Of a stretch of DNA of 64,000 nt, positions 55,179-63,971 are shown piece by piece. This stretch comes from Xanthomonas arboricola pv. populi. Lineage in GTDB: Bacteria; Pseudomonadota; Gammaproteobacteria; Xanthomonadales; Xanthomonadaceae. The stretch spans positions 278,269-342,268 of the forward strand of contig NZ_MDEB01000005.1 in NCBI RefSeq assembly GCF_002939945.1, in the 5' to 3' direction. The notes under the pieces are model-generated. The model was given only the letters and a program-made list of their open reading frames with translations, was not told where the DNA came from and did not search any database. Positions within the stretch are counted from its first letter, which is position 1, and every line of letters begins with the position of its first letter. The position numbers were made by a program, and so were the translations under genes.

Positions 55179-55753
55179 ACCGACTACGCCGCGACATCGA
55201 AAGTCATCTCAAGTCACGCGGACAACATGAAGCCGCCATGCGGATGATTCGCACGGGCTCTATCCAATCGAAGATGCTGCACGAGTACATCAATGCTTTG
55301 TACCCGCTGGAGATCGAGACGCATGGCCTCTATCACGTTTTCCGTTCGCCAGGCTTCGCCAGCTCCAGTCACACAGAAATCCACCCAGTCATGCTTCGCG
55401 GCAATCCCATGCAATTGTCTGTTGGGCTGCAGCTTGCCGTCTACAGATGCACCCAGCAGGCGATTGCCTGTCTGCCTCCAGCAAGGCGTCATACTATCAA
55501 GGCCAGGGTCGGAAAACTGCGCGGGCTCCAGGGCATTGCTGTATCTATTTACGGGGATAAGCCAGAGAGCAAGCCTGCCAGTCGGACCGCTCTTGAGAAC
55601 ACAGCAGAGTTGTCCAGCAGGGTGCGCTCGTATGGTGGCACCTGCCGGCGCCACCATACGGGCAAGATCAGCTTCTTTGTTTCCGAACCAACAGGGACAC
55701 GATCAATTTTTAGGTACGATGAGCCAGCTGTCACCACGCGGGAGTGTCTGTAG
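55175..55753 (+). CDS. Degenerate histidine-kinase-like cytoplasmic protein, partner of the MASE1 sensor
   Basis: A 192-residue protein. An N-terminal helical region (DIESHLKSRGQHEAAMRMIR) precedes segments echoing a LytS/NarX-type HATPase: LQLAVYRCTQQAIACL in place of the N-box helix and ELSSRVRSYGGTCRRHH in place of the gmxeRVxxxGG segment. The canonical ATP-binding Asn and DxG motifs are not evident. It overlaps the MASE1 gene, so the pair may be a split sensor that signals without kinase activity. Its 3' end overlaps the convergent secreted-protein gene by ~50 bases. Confidence 0.65.
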   Translation: MNRLRRDIESHLKSRGQHEAAMRMIRTGSIQSKMLHEYINALYPLEIETHGLYHVFRSPGFASSSHTEIHPVMLRGNPMQLSVGLQLAVYRCTQQAIACLPPARRHTIKARVGKLRGLQGIAVSIYGDKPESKPASRTALENTAELSSRVRSYGGTCRRHHTGKISFFVSEPTGTRSIFRYDEPAVTTRECL

Positions 55754-56128
55754 CAGCACCGTCATACCATCTCCTTCATATACGACTGTACCGCTCGGGC
55801 GTGAACCCGCCGCCAAGAACGTGGTGCGGTCTGCATCGATACCAACCGGCATGACCCAACGGGTACCGTCGATCCACCCGATTGCAGTTCGGACATCGCC
55901 ACTAGGGCCATTGACTTGCAGGTAGCGGATCCCATCTCGCTCGAACGTATACACGTGCAAGGTGCTGACAGCCGAGAGATCAGTAGCAGAGGGACGACTG
56001 GCCCCCAGCCCTGTTGTTGCTGCAGCGGGGCTATGACCGACATCCGGACAGCATGCCGCCGCACTGTATGACAGTGCCAGTCCTAGCAGTCCCACAGCAA
56101 CTTTTGCCGCACGTTGGAAGTTACGCAT
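55703..56128 (-). CDS. Small secreted protein, unknown function
   Basis: A 141-residue protein with a signal peptide (~1-24, SYSAAA followed by CC). The mature part is beta-rich (LHVYTFERDGIRYLQVNG; AIGWIDGTRWVMPVG; GTVVYEGDGMTVLLQTLP). No family is recognised. The frame extends upstream to 56248 by a GTG, but ATG 56128 gives the signal peptide. It is convergent with the kinase-like gene; their coding ends overlap. Confidence 0.7.
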   Translation of the reverse strand: MRNFQRAAKVAVGLLGLALSYSAAACCPDVGHSPAAATTGLGASRPSATDLSAVSTLHVYTFERDGIRYLQVNGPSGDVRTAIGWIDGTRWVMPVGIDADRTTFLAAGSRPSGTVVYEGDGMTVLLQTLPRGDSWLIVPKN

Positions 56129-56646
56129 CACATGTCCTTTCCCCTCGAAGAGGGAGTGCTCGCCTGCGGTCCAGGCAGCTGCGACGGTACGCGATCCAGA
56201 GCTTTCCTCGGTTGACAAATATCGTGCGGACTCAACCGGGCACGCCACTGCAGAGGGTGGGGAATTGCCGTTCCCGAATGTCAGATTTTTCCTACCCAGG
56301 CAACCTTGTCCCTTGAGGTGGCGGCCGCTAGACGGTGAGAGGACGGTCTGGAGGGGGAGCTGGTAGTGGCAATCTGCCTTGACCTATGCCAGAGTTCGAC
56401 CCAACCTGCCTCAATAGCACATAAGGATAATGGCCCTAGCAGGCGCTCATCTCCGCACCCCCGGCGGCGTCTTTCTCGTCGCTGTGCCTGTGTCTGAACA
56501 AAATTCTCTCGCTTCATGATTGCGTTACGCGCTTGACTCCCCACCACCTGCCTGGGCTGCCTATCGCCTTCCGGGCTGTGCCCTCTATATCCCTCGTTTG
56601 CTATCCCCGCCATCCATCTGCACCAATAAGACCGACGAGTCCCGCC
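56129..56646. other. 518-base gap upstream of virB5
   Basis: No gene is supported in either direction. Promoters for the secreted-protein gene and for the virB5 cluster should lie here, but no clear -35/-10 pair or operator could be read. Confidence 0.45.
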
Positions 56647-57420
56647 ATGAATGACCGCTCACGCCGCTCACGCCTTTCATTTTCACGTCTCGCCGCAGGC
56701 TTGTTGCTTGCGGCCGGTCTTAGTGTTGGGCCCGCGAATGCAGTGGGAGTGATTGTCAATGACCCAACGTCGATGGCGAAGGCCTTACAGGAGTACGCAG
56801 AGCAGGCTAAGCGATGGACCGAGACCCTCAAGCAGTATCAGCAGCAGCTGGATCACTATCAGCAGCAGCTCATCAAGCTTCAGCGGTTGAACCTAGGGAC
56901 GTCCACCATGGCTGACAACTTTGCCGAACGTCCAGAAGACTATGGCCTGGAAGACGACTGTCCGGGTGCCCCAAAGACAGGCCTCTCAGGGGTGCTGCAG
57001 CAATTCAAGTCTCTCGCCCCCAACATGAAAGGAAATATGGTGGAGGAGCAAATGAAGGTCTGCACACGCATGGTGCTGGCAAAAAATGCCAAGTACAACG
57101 AGTCGGTACGCATGCTCAAGCGCCTTATAGAACGCAACAACCAGTTTAAAGCGATTGAGGCGCAGCGCGACCGAGGTGGCACCAGCCAAGGGGCGCTTGC
57201 TGCCAACGATAACGAAGTTCAGCGTTTCGTAGCACAAAACGCCATGGACCTGGACTACTGGCAGGCCCAGATGACGGCATATGACAGCTATATCGTCGGG
57301 CTCAAGGAAGATCAGTCGCGAATGGCCAGAAAAGCTTTGGATGGCGACCAAAATAGCTGGCTCAAACCGCTGGGACAGCTCGTGCAGGCCGCAACGCTGA
57401 AAGCCGCGTTATCCAATTGA
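56647..57420 (+). CDS. virB5: VirB5-like T4SS pilus component
   Basis: A 257-residue exported protein: signal peptide (~1-30, GPANA|VGV), then a Gln-rich coiled coil (~45-80; QYQQQLDHYQQQLIKLQ) and a mainly helical body ending in VQAATLKAALSN. This is the VirB5/TrbJ layout, and the next gene is virB6. VirB5 caps the T4SS pilus and contributes to adhesion. ATG 56647 is preferred over an open upstream extension to 56533. No virB1-4 or virB7-11 genes are nearby. Confidence 0.8.
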   Translation: MNDRSRRSRLSFSRLAAGLLLAAGLSVGPANAVGVIVNDPTSMAKALQEYAEQAKRWTETLKQYQQQLDHYQQQLIKLQRLNLGTSTMADNFAERPEDYGLEDDCPGAPKTGLSGVLQQFKSLAPNMKGNMVEEQMKVCTRMVLAKNAKYNESVRMLKRLIERNNQFKAIEAQRDRGGTSQGALAANDNEVQRFVAQNAMDLDYWQAQMTAYDSYIVGLKEDQSRMARKALDGDQNSWLKPLGQLVQAATLKAALSN

Positions 57421-57451
57421 TCGCTACACGACGACAGACAGGCAGAAGGTA

Positions 57452-58588
57452 ATGGACGCAATTCTCCACGGAGCGATGAACTGGTTGCAGCCTTTGGCGG
57501 ATATCGGCCTCGGTGAGTTCGTTTTCTTCAAACTGGTCAACGACTACTTCAGCAATGAGATTCAAGAGTTCGGCTTGGAGTTGATGAGCCGCGCTATGAG
57601 GTGGGTCAGTACGATCGCTTTGACAGTAACCACTCTGTGGGTACTGATTCTGGGCTATCGCATCGCAACCGGGCAGTCGCGTGAAAGTGCAATGGCGACC
57701 ATGATCAAGGCCGGCAAGGTCGCGATCATCATCAGCCTTGCTTCAGCTGTCGGGGTTAACGGGGCAATGCTGCACCAGACCATGACCCAAAACCTGGACA
57801 AAGAGATCCATGGTCTTTTTACGGGTGATGAAGACAGCACCGCCTCCGATGCTATTGACGAAAATCTTGCCTACACGCAGGTGGCGTTGACCGCGCTGGA
57901 TGCGGTGCGCGTCGACCCAACCGATCCGGAGGCAATAGAGAAGAAAGGCCGCGCTGTATTGATGGCGGGCTTCGGCACCGCCAGTCCGCCGATGGCGGCT
58001 GGAGCGATGCTGTTGTTGTTCAAGTTCACTATGGCGTTCCTGATCGGGATCGGGCCAATCTTCATCTTGGCACTGATCTTCGACCAGACCAAAGACCTGT
58101 TCAAGAAGTGGTTGTTCTACGTGATCGGCACGCTGTTCTCGATGGCAATGCTGTCGGTGGTCACGGCGATGGTGCTGAAATTCACAGCAAAAGTAGCTGC
58201 AGCCTATTGGGCTGCCCAACTCATCACATTGGGCAACGCTGAAGGACTGTCTAGCCAAGCCCTACAACAGGGCGGTATCGGACTGGTCATGACCTTGTTG
58301 ATAATCAGCGTTCCAACGTTGGCGGCCGCAATTTGGCAGGGTAATATGGGTACGTTCATGGCGTATTCAGCATTTGATCGTGGCGGCGCGGCGAGTCCTG
58401 GGCCGCAGGGGCAACCAGCTGGGTCTTATGTGCCGCAGCGCACAGCAGCTAGTGAGGACAGATCAGAGGCTAACGTTCAGAAAGGTGTTGGAACGGCTAC
58501 CAGGACTATAGCTGGCGCAGACTCCAGTGAAACAGTTGCTAAAGGCTCACGAGGCTTGGCTGGACAAAATTCACGGGATCAAGCTTAG
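57452..58588 (+). CDS. virB6: VirB6-family inner-membrane T4SS protein
   Basis: A 378-residue polytopic protein with five or more transmembrane segments (STIALTVTTLWVLILGY; VAIIISLASAVGV; MLLLFKFTMAFLIGIGPIFI; WLFYVIGTLFSMAMLSVV; GLVMTLLIISVPTLAAAIW), a central periplasmic loop (~100-180) and a ~65-residue hydrophilic C-terminal tail. The GIGPIFI motif is a TrbL/VirB6 hallmark. It follows virB5 by 31 bases. In Xanthomonas, virB5 and virB6 are at the end of the killing-T4SS cluster; here they appear without the rest. Confidence 0.88.
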   Translation: MDAILHGAMNWLQPLADIGLGEFVFFKLVNDYFSNEIQEFGLELMSRAMRWVSTIALTVTTLWVLILGYRIATGQSRESAMATMIKAGKVAIIISLASAVGVNGAMLHQTMTQNLDKEIHGLFTGDEDSTASDAIDENLAYTQVALTALDAVRVDPTDPEAIEKKGRAVLMAGFGTASPPMAAGAMLLLFKFTMAFLIGIGPIFILALIFDQTKDLFKKWLFYVIGTLFSMAMLSVVTAMVLKFTAKVAAAYWAAQLITLGNAEGLSSQALQQGGIGLVMTLLIISVPTLAAAIWQGNMGTFMAYSAFDRGGAASPGPQGQPAGSYVPQRTAASEDRSEANVQKGVGTATRTIAGADSSETVAKGSRGLAGQNSRDQA

Positions 58589-58631
58589 TTAGCTGGCTCG
58601 ACCTCTTAGAAAACCGTACAAGGTAATGGAA

Positions 58632-59150
58632 ATGAAAAATACGGTCCTGTTGGTTTTTTTAGTTTTTATAGGCATGGGCACTAATGCCCAAGCTGAGCAG
58701 GGCTGCCCGCCTGGGCAGTATCCCATCGGGGGACAAGGGGTGGCTGCATGTGCGCCAATTCCGCAAGAAAACTCTATCCAGCAAGAGCCTCGTGCGAGCG
58801 GTAAGTGGATAAAAACCTGGGGGGCTATAGCTAGTGACGGGGGGGATAACTTGGGCGTGGCAAAGGGCAAGTTGACAAAGTCAGATGCTCAAGAAGAAGC
58901 GTTGTCAAAATGCAAATCCGTGAGCGGAAAAGAGTGCCAAATTGATTTCGTATACAAAAATCAGTGTACTGCGATAGCAGAGCCACATAAGAACGAAAGT
59001 GCTGTGCCAGGAGTACTTTCGTACACTGGTGGCCCAACGGTTGATGTCGCGAGTAGTGACGCTCTTGCAAACTGCAATAAACACAACAAAGGTTTAGACT
59101 GCAGAGTGATATATCAGGCATGCTCTGAGCCTTATTTTCAAAAGTACTGA
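58632..59150 (+). CDS. DUF4189-domain secreted protein
   Basis: A 172-residue protein with a signal peptide (~1-22, GTNAQA|EQ) and a Cys/Pro/Gly segment (GCPPGQYPIGGQGVAACAP). The C-terminal ~110 residues fit DUF4189 (WGAIASDGGDNLGVAKG; SDAQEEALSKC; CQIDFVYKNQCTAIA; ALANCN). Such proteins are frequent beside Xanthomonas T4SS genes and effectors; a cell-envelope or inhibitor role is possible. ATG 58632 has AAGG at a better distance than ATG 58626. Confidence 0.8.
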   Translation: MKNTVLLVFLVFIGMGTNAQAEQGCPPGQYPIGGQGVAACAPIPQENSIQQEPRASGKWIKTWGAIASDGGDNLGVAKGKLTKSDAQEEALSKCKSVSGKECQIDFVYKNQCTAIAEPHKNESAVPGVLSYTGGPTVDVASSDALANCNKHNKGLDCRVIYQACSEPYFQKY

Positions 59151-59194
59151 TCCGCTTCACAAGCCGAAAATAATTGCTTACTTAGGGATATTCC

Positions 59195-59464
59195 ATGAAA
59201 AAGCTTAGTCTATTTGCAGCTTTCATGATGTATGCCACAGCTATCCAGTCACCGGCACAGAACGGCGGTTTCGATGAATTCCTTCCCTAATATAACAACC
59301 ACCCATTTACCTTTCGCACAGTTGGCGTTCCAACGGACTGCTGGCTGCCGGTAAGCCCTGCGACAGGCACTTACGTTGTGACCTATCCCAAATGCTTCAA
59401 CCCCGTCTCAGCACAGATGTTTGCACGCGCTTGCCCAAAAGCGTTTCCAACAGGCATCTCTTAA
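59195..59464 (+). pseudogene. Small secreted-protein gene interrupted by one TAA
   Basis: From ATG 59195 the frame gives a signal-peptide-like start (MKKLSLFAAFMMYATAIQSP) and hits TAA at 59288-59290 after 31 codons. It continues in frame for 58 codons of protein-like sequence with paired cysteines (TDCWLPVSP; VVTYPKCFNP; FARACPKAF) to TAA 59464. Read through, it is an 89-residue cysteine-containing secreted protein. Gene spacing (44 bases after the DUF4189 gene) fits a real operon member that has recently decayed, or a base-calling error. Confidence 0.65.
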
Positions 59465-59527
59465 AGCTGGTCCCGTACCCCTGACCACGTTCGCCGTTAG
59501 TTCAATAGAGCTCGTAGGAGCGATGTA

Positions 59528-60058
59528 ATGGATAGCGTGTTCTCGCCCCACACCGCACATTGGTACCGGTCACCCAAGGGCGTTCGGCGCATGTTGACTA
59601 TCCTGCTGATGTCAACCTTACTGACCGCAAGCTTGGTTGTTCTTGCCTATCGAACTTCGTTTACGGTCCTGCTGGACCTTGCACAGTATGCGGCCACTAT
59701 CTGTGCTGTATTGCACTTCGCTGTAGTGTCGATGCTGCTGAGTCTCATTGCAGGTGCTCTGAAAGTATGGAAAAAGCTGCAAGCAGACGGGAAAAATACC
59801 TGTGAATTGAAGCAGCTGCGTCGGGGCATCGTTAGTACAACTGCAATGACGGGTTTGATGTTTCTGCTAGCAGTGGGAGCGGCGTGTGTCCCCGCAGTGA
59901 TGGAGATAATCAGACAAATCCCAGAGTTCGGGGTGGTGTTCGCTCTTATGATCATTGCCTTGCTGATACATGGCATCAACATCAACCGCGCCTGTCGACG
60001 ACTGACCGACTCAGTCACGGCGGCGCAGCGTGCCGCACAACGCACGATGGCTGCATGA
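59528..60058 (+). CDS. Unknown inner-membrane protein, four transmembrane segments
   Basis: A 176-residue protein with a polar N-terminus, TM1 (LTILLMSTLLTASLVVLAY), TM2 (ATICAVLHFAVVSMLLSLIA), a basic loop (KVWKKLQADGK), TM3 (GLMFLLAVGAACVPAVM) and TM4 (VVFALMIIALLIHGI), then a charged amphipathic tail. AGGAG precedes ATG 59528. Its stop overlaps the next gene (ATGA at 60055), so it is coupled to the immunity/effector pair. No family is recognised. Confidence 0.75.
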   Translation: MDSVFSPHTAHWYRSPKGVRRMLTILLMSTLLTASLVVLAYRTSFTVLLDLAQYAATICAVLHFAVVSMLLSLIAGALKVWKKLQADGKNTCELKQLRRGIVSTTAMTGLMFLLAVGAACVPAVMEIIRQIPEFGVVFALMIIALLIHGININRACRRLTDSVTAAQRAAQRTMAA

Positions 60059-60714
60059 ACGGGTATCTGAGGATCAAGATTGTCGGCTGGTTTTTTCTAG
60101 TGCTCTTAGCAGGATGCAACCCCATGAATACTGCCTCTGAAAGACACGACACCGATTCGACCACCACCGACGGCGATCCGGTCTACCGCAAGAACCCGCA
60201 TCCGACACAGGCGTACCGGATCACGATGACCATCGAGGATGCGCCGGGGCCGTTTGAGTGGATATCAGGAACTGCGTTCTATGAAATGACCAACCACAAG
60301 CAATGCACGCCAATCGAGCCTATTGCAGGTGTCTGGAGCAAATCTAAAGAGGATGGAATACCCATCCATTTTAAGAAAATCAACGAATCTACATATGTGG
60401 CGACGATCTACGCAGATGGAATGGTGGATTCGGACTACTACGGCAAGGGCGTCTGCCGATGGGAGCTAACTAGCGCAGATGTTTCGTTAAGAGCTACCGG
60501 TAAGCATGAAGAAACACGATTTCAGCCAGGGATTTATAAAGATAAATTGCTTAGTGGCGAGCCGGGGGTGACATATTTCTGGTCTGGCGGATACCCGAAA
60601 GATGAAATGGATAACTATCCCGACTCTGGCCATTCGGACCCCACTCAGTTCAAGGAAAGTTTGCGCAACCAGTTGTTCAAAGTGACCCTGCTTTCCACCA
60701 AGGAAACGCCATGA
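60055..60714 (+). CDS. Lipoprotein, probable immunity protein for the lipase effector (X-Tfi)
   Basis: A 219-residue lipoprotein with lipobox LAGC (Cys21) after a basic, hydrophobic signal. The mature part begins with a Ser/Thr/Asp linker, followed by a beta-rich domain (YRITMTIEDAPGPFEWISG; TYVATIYADGMVDSDYYG; CRWELTSADVSL). Both ends overlap neighbours by ATGA, placing it between the membrane protein and the effector. Periplasmic lipoproteins encoded just upstream protect Xanthomonas producers from their own T4SS lipases. Confidence 0.8.
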   Translation: MNGYLRIKIVGWFFLVLLAGCNPMNTASERHDTDSTTTDGDPVYRKNPHPTQAYRITMTIEDAPGPFEWISGTAFYEMTNHKQCTPIEPIAGVWSKSKEDGIPIHFKKINESTYVATIYADGMVDSDYYGKGVCRWELTSADVSLRATGKHEETRFQPGIYKDKLLSGEPGVTYFWSGGYPKDEMDNYPDSGHSDPTQFKESLRNQLFKVTLLSTKETP

Positions 60715-62093
60715 CTCTGACTGCGCAACAATATGCTGCTTTGGCGAGCTATGTTTATGACGAGCCACGCGAAACTGGTGAAAATAGTCGAACGGTAGAT
60801 ATCGGTGGTGCTCCATACAAGCGGCTTGAATACGTTGATAGGCCTTCTGGCTATCAGGGCATGATCTACAGGAGGGTCGACACAGGCGAACTTGTTGTCG
60901 CCCATCGCGGCACCGAGTTTGAGCGGCAACTCCAGCAGGATGGTGTGTCCGCGGATGGCGGGATGGTTGCAGCACGTCACAACAACCAGTCAGACGATGC
61001 AATTGAATTGACCCGCCATGCAATGGAGACAGCTGAGCGACTAGGCAAGCGTGACGGGCACAAACCCGACGTCTTTGTCACCGGCCATTCCCTCGGTGGC
61101 AACCTGGCCCAGGTCACCGCCCACCACTTCGGGCTCAGGGGCGAGACCTTCAACGCCTACGGCGCGGTCAGCCTGGATCGGCGGATTCCAGAAGGCGGCA
61201 CCGACGTGATCAACCACGTGATGGCCGGCGATGCCGTCAGCGCTGCCAGCAAGCACTATGGCCAGGTGAAGGTGTATGCCACACCACATGAGGTTGCCAC
61301 CCTGGAACAGGCTGGTTACGCCAATACCGCCAGTGTGCTGGATGCGCGCAATCCGTTTGTTGCCATCCCCCTGGGCGATTCGCACCGCATCCACAACTTC
61401 CTCCCAGTGGACGGCAACGGCAATCCAGATCGCTCGGTATTGGAAGACCCTAAAGCGCAGCAGTTGGCGCAAAAGTACTCACCGATGATCGACAAGTACC
61501 GCGACGACATAGCGTCGATGCGCCTCGGTGCCACGCTCGGTACACGTAGCATGCAGGCAATGACCATGGCCGATGGCATCGATCAGTTGCGCGGCACGCT
61601 CGCACCCGGCGCAGGGCGCGCGGACATGGCAGCGGCACGCTGGGAGGAGGTACAGCAGCGCATGCAGAGCGAGCATGCGCCGACATATGTCCCGCCAGGC
61701 TGGAAGATGCCTTTGGGCCCATCTGGCGGCGAAGTGGGTGCTCCGGCAGCACCGCGTGGTCGGTTCGACGAGCCTGCATCTGCATCGGTTCCCAACGATC
61801 CGCTTTACCAAGCCATCCACAGCAAACTACCTGCAGGAACCTCTCCAGCCGAAGCGATGCACGCCACTGTCGAGGCCAAACGCGTGGGTATCCTGCGTGT
61901 CGATCAGTTGCAAAGCGTGACCTCGCATCAGGACGCGGTTTGGATCGTCGGCCAGACACCGGGCTTCCGGGTCAAGGTGGATCTGTCCGAGACCGTGCCT
62001 CCATTGCAGGAAAGCATCCGCCAATCACAAGCCTTGGATGCCCAGCGGACGCAGCCGGACGTAGCTCAGCAGTCACCAGCGCGTGTGCTTTAA
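60711..62093 (+). CDS. Class 3 lipase-type T4SS effector with C-terminal XVIPCD-like domain (X-Tfe)
   Basis: A 460-residue protein without a signal peptide. Residues ~1-290 form an alpha/beta-hydrolase of the lipase-3/DUF2974 kind: VVAHRGTEF, nucleophile Ser127 in FVTGHSLGGNLAQV, NAYGAVSLDRR, AGDAVSAAS, and catalytic His probable in DSHRIHNFLP. After a Pro/Ala linker, the last ~100 residues (DPLYQAIHSKLPAGTSPAEAM; AKRVGILRVDQLQSV; GFRVKVDLSETVPPLQESI; SQALDAQRTQ) resemble the XVIPCD export signal. It is expected to degrade target-cell membrane phospholipids. ATGA overlap with the immunity gene. Confidence 0.88.
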   Translation: MTLTAQQYAALASYVYDEPRETGENSRTVDIGGAPYKRLEYVDRPSGYQGMIYRRVDTGELVVAHRGTEFERQLQQDGVSADGGMVAARHNNQSDDAIELTRHAMETAERLGKRDGHKPDVFVTGHSLGGNLAQVTAHHFGLRGETFNAYGAVSLDRRIPEGGTDVINHVMAGDAVSAASKHYGQVKVYATPHEVATLEQAGYANTASVLDARNPFVAIPLGDSHRIHNFLPVDGNGNPDRSVLEDPKAQQLAQKYSPMIDKYRDDIASMRLGATLGTRSMQAMTMADGIDQLRGTLAPGAGRADMAAARWEEVQQRMQSEHAPTYVPPGWKMPLGPSGGEVGAPAAPRGRFDEPASASVPNDPLYQAIHSKLPAGTSPAEAMHATVEAKRVGILRVDQLQSVTSHQDAVWIVGQTPGFRVKVDLSETVPPLQESIRQSQALDAQRTQPDVAQQSPARVL

Positions 62094-62267
62094 GGCTCTG
62101 AACTGCCACGTTGGCTCGACGAACACGGCTACGCGGGCTGCCAATTCACGTAGACACGCTCACTAGTCCCACGCCTCGACATCCGGTTTAATACTTACGG
62201 CCGTGGCTCTGAGGTAGACGTGAACGCTACTGGCTCACACTCAAGCACACCAATGAGGGGTAGACCT

Positions 62268-63971
62268 TCAGTCATCAAGTGAAGTGGATGCGTCCGTATG
62301 GATCGGCGGTTGTGAGTTTCCTTCCTGGAGCGTCAGGTATGGATTGTTTGGCGGAAGCTCCCCAAATACACCCTGCCAACGCTCAAGCAGGTAGCCGTGG
62401 AGCCGTCGCGATTTGCGAGGTCCGGTTACTTCGCACGTCCAGATGTTCAGGCCATTGGCTTGCTTACGGTGTAGATGCAATTTCTCAAATCTCTTTTGCG
62501 CCCACTGCCAATCTGCCATCTCTTCACGATTGGCATAGTCAGCGATTTGAGGATGTTCTTGCGCATAGCGCTGAAACACACCTGGGCTTACCAGATAGAC
62601 GGCATCCGCCACGATATGCACCAGCGCCTTAGCGTCGTTGATGACAAGTCGGCGCGATGCAATCGCCTGCTGCAGCCATGTCACGAAATGATCGGCTGAC
62701 ATTTGAGTTGAGGTGCCATTCGACTCGTCCCTGGATGGTTGGGTACTGGTCGACATTGGATTTTTTTTCGCTGGGACGGACTCGCTCACCTGGTGTGGCT
62801 TTCCGGGAGCTTCAGGCATTGGCTGAGATGATGAACTTCCTTGGTCATCGCCCTTCGGTGGATCTGGTGCCCCAATCATTGCCAGCAGTTCATCCATCAT
62901 ATCCGGCGCGTTTCTCGCTACGGGTTGTGTGCTCAAGGAAGGCTTCGATTCCAACGGTGAATTGGCTCGATCATCGGCGGTGTCCTGCATGGCCGAGTCA
63001 AGCAAGTCCGGCGCACTCTGGCCGGTTGCATCGGCACCTTGGCCTGCTTCAACAAGCACCGTCCCCGCGTATGCGGCCGGCCGCTCACCAGCCTCCCAGA
63101 TCAGGGCCGGCGAGAGCCGCAGTAACGTAAAGGCATGTGACCAGCCGCTTGAGCTGGTCACCGTTGCACGCCAGATCGCTTTGCCGTCCGGTGCGGGCTG
63201 GAGCATGCTGTGCTCTTGAAGAACGTTGAACACAGCCGAGTTGCTCGCTGGGATGCCGTCTATGCCTTGCGATAACAGGTGGGCACGCAACTTGTCCGAA
63301 ATAGTCTTGCTCACCAGCCATAGCGCATCCTCCGTGAGCCAGCCATCTGATGCCTCTGGCTGGTTCAGTTTCAACTGCTCTTTTAGCAGGTAGCGCAGCC
63401 CCTCAAGCAGCTTGCGTTGCAGTGCGTGCTTTGGTGCGGCCATCACCTTCGCCGGATCTCCACCAAGCTCCTGCGCAACCGAGGCGCGATCGGCCTGGAC
63501 CACCAATTCGCCAAGCATGTCAGCATGCTCATATTGGCCAGACAGCACGTAAAGCAACTGGGACCATAGGGCTGGATAGCCGCTGAGCCAGTCAAGCGCG
63601 GCGCTATCGAGTATCCGGGTGTAGAGCAATCCAGTCGCAGCCCCATGCAAGCGATATTCGCGACCCTCGCGATGGCGAAAACGATAAGGCTGGTTCAGTG
63701 GTCCATGCCAGGGGTGCCAGATCCTCCCCCCCTGCAGCTCTACATGCAGATCGACAGCGATCTTGCCGATGTCGTGTAGCAGTGCGGCATAAGCAACAGC
63801 TGCAGTCCAAGCCTCCGCTTGCGCCGCTTGGTCCTCAGGCGAAGCTCCTGCGGGGAGCAGGTGCGACTGTCGCAACTTCAACGCGAACGCGACGATTTCA
63901 AGGCCATGATCCAGCATGCCTCCCAGGTACGCGTGGTGATGGCTTTCAGATGTCGACTCCCCACAATTCAA
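62268..63971 (-). CDS. TraI-like MobH-family relaxase, 5'-truncated or frame-broken
   Basis: The visible 567 residues show the TraI_2 domain: SESHHHAYLGGMLDHGLE at the very start, HDIGK (~95), then a low-complexity linker (~330-440) and the DUF1528 C-terminal domain (FVTWLQQAIASRRLVIND; GVFQRYAQEHPQIADY; GYLLERW). MobH relaxases nick and pilot integrative-element DNA during conjugation. The first usable start is TTG 63971, and two in-frame TAG codons (63978-63980 and 63984-63986) lie just upstream. The residues normally preceding the HHH motif are missing, which suggests decay or a frameshift near the window edge. Confidence 0.85.
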   Translation of the reverse strand: MNCGESTSESHHHAYLGGMLDHGLEIVAFALKLRQSHLLPAGASPEDQAAQAEAWTAAVAYAALLHDIGKIAVDLHVELQGGRIWHPWHGPLNQPYRFRHREGREYRLHGAATGLLYTRILDSAALDWLSGYPALWSQLLYVLSGQYEHADMLGELVVQADRASVAQELGGDPAKVMAAPKHALQRKLLEGLRYLLKEQLKLNQPEASDGWLTEDALWLVSKTISDKLRAHLLSQGIDGIPASNSAVFNVLQEHSMLQPAPDGKAIWRATVTSSSGWSHAFTLLRLSPALIWEAGERPAAYAGTVLVEAGQGADATGQSAPDLLDSAMQDTADDRANSPLESKPSLSTQPVARNAPDMMDELLAMIGAPDPPKGDDQGSSSSQPMPEAPGKPHQVSESVPAKKNPMSTSTQPSRDESNGTSTQMSADHFVTWLQQAIASRRLVINDAKALVHIVADAVYLVSPGVFQRYAQEHPQIADYANREEMADWQWAQKRFEKLHLHRKQANGLNIWTCEVTGPRKSRRLHGYLLERWQGVFGELPPNNPYLTLQEGNSQPPIHTDASTSLDD

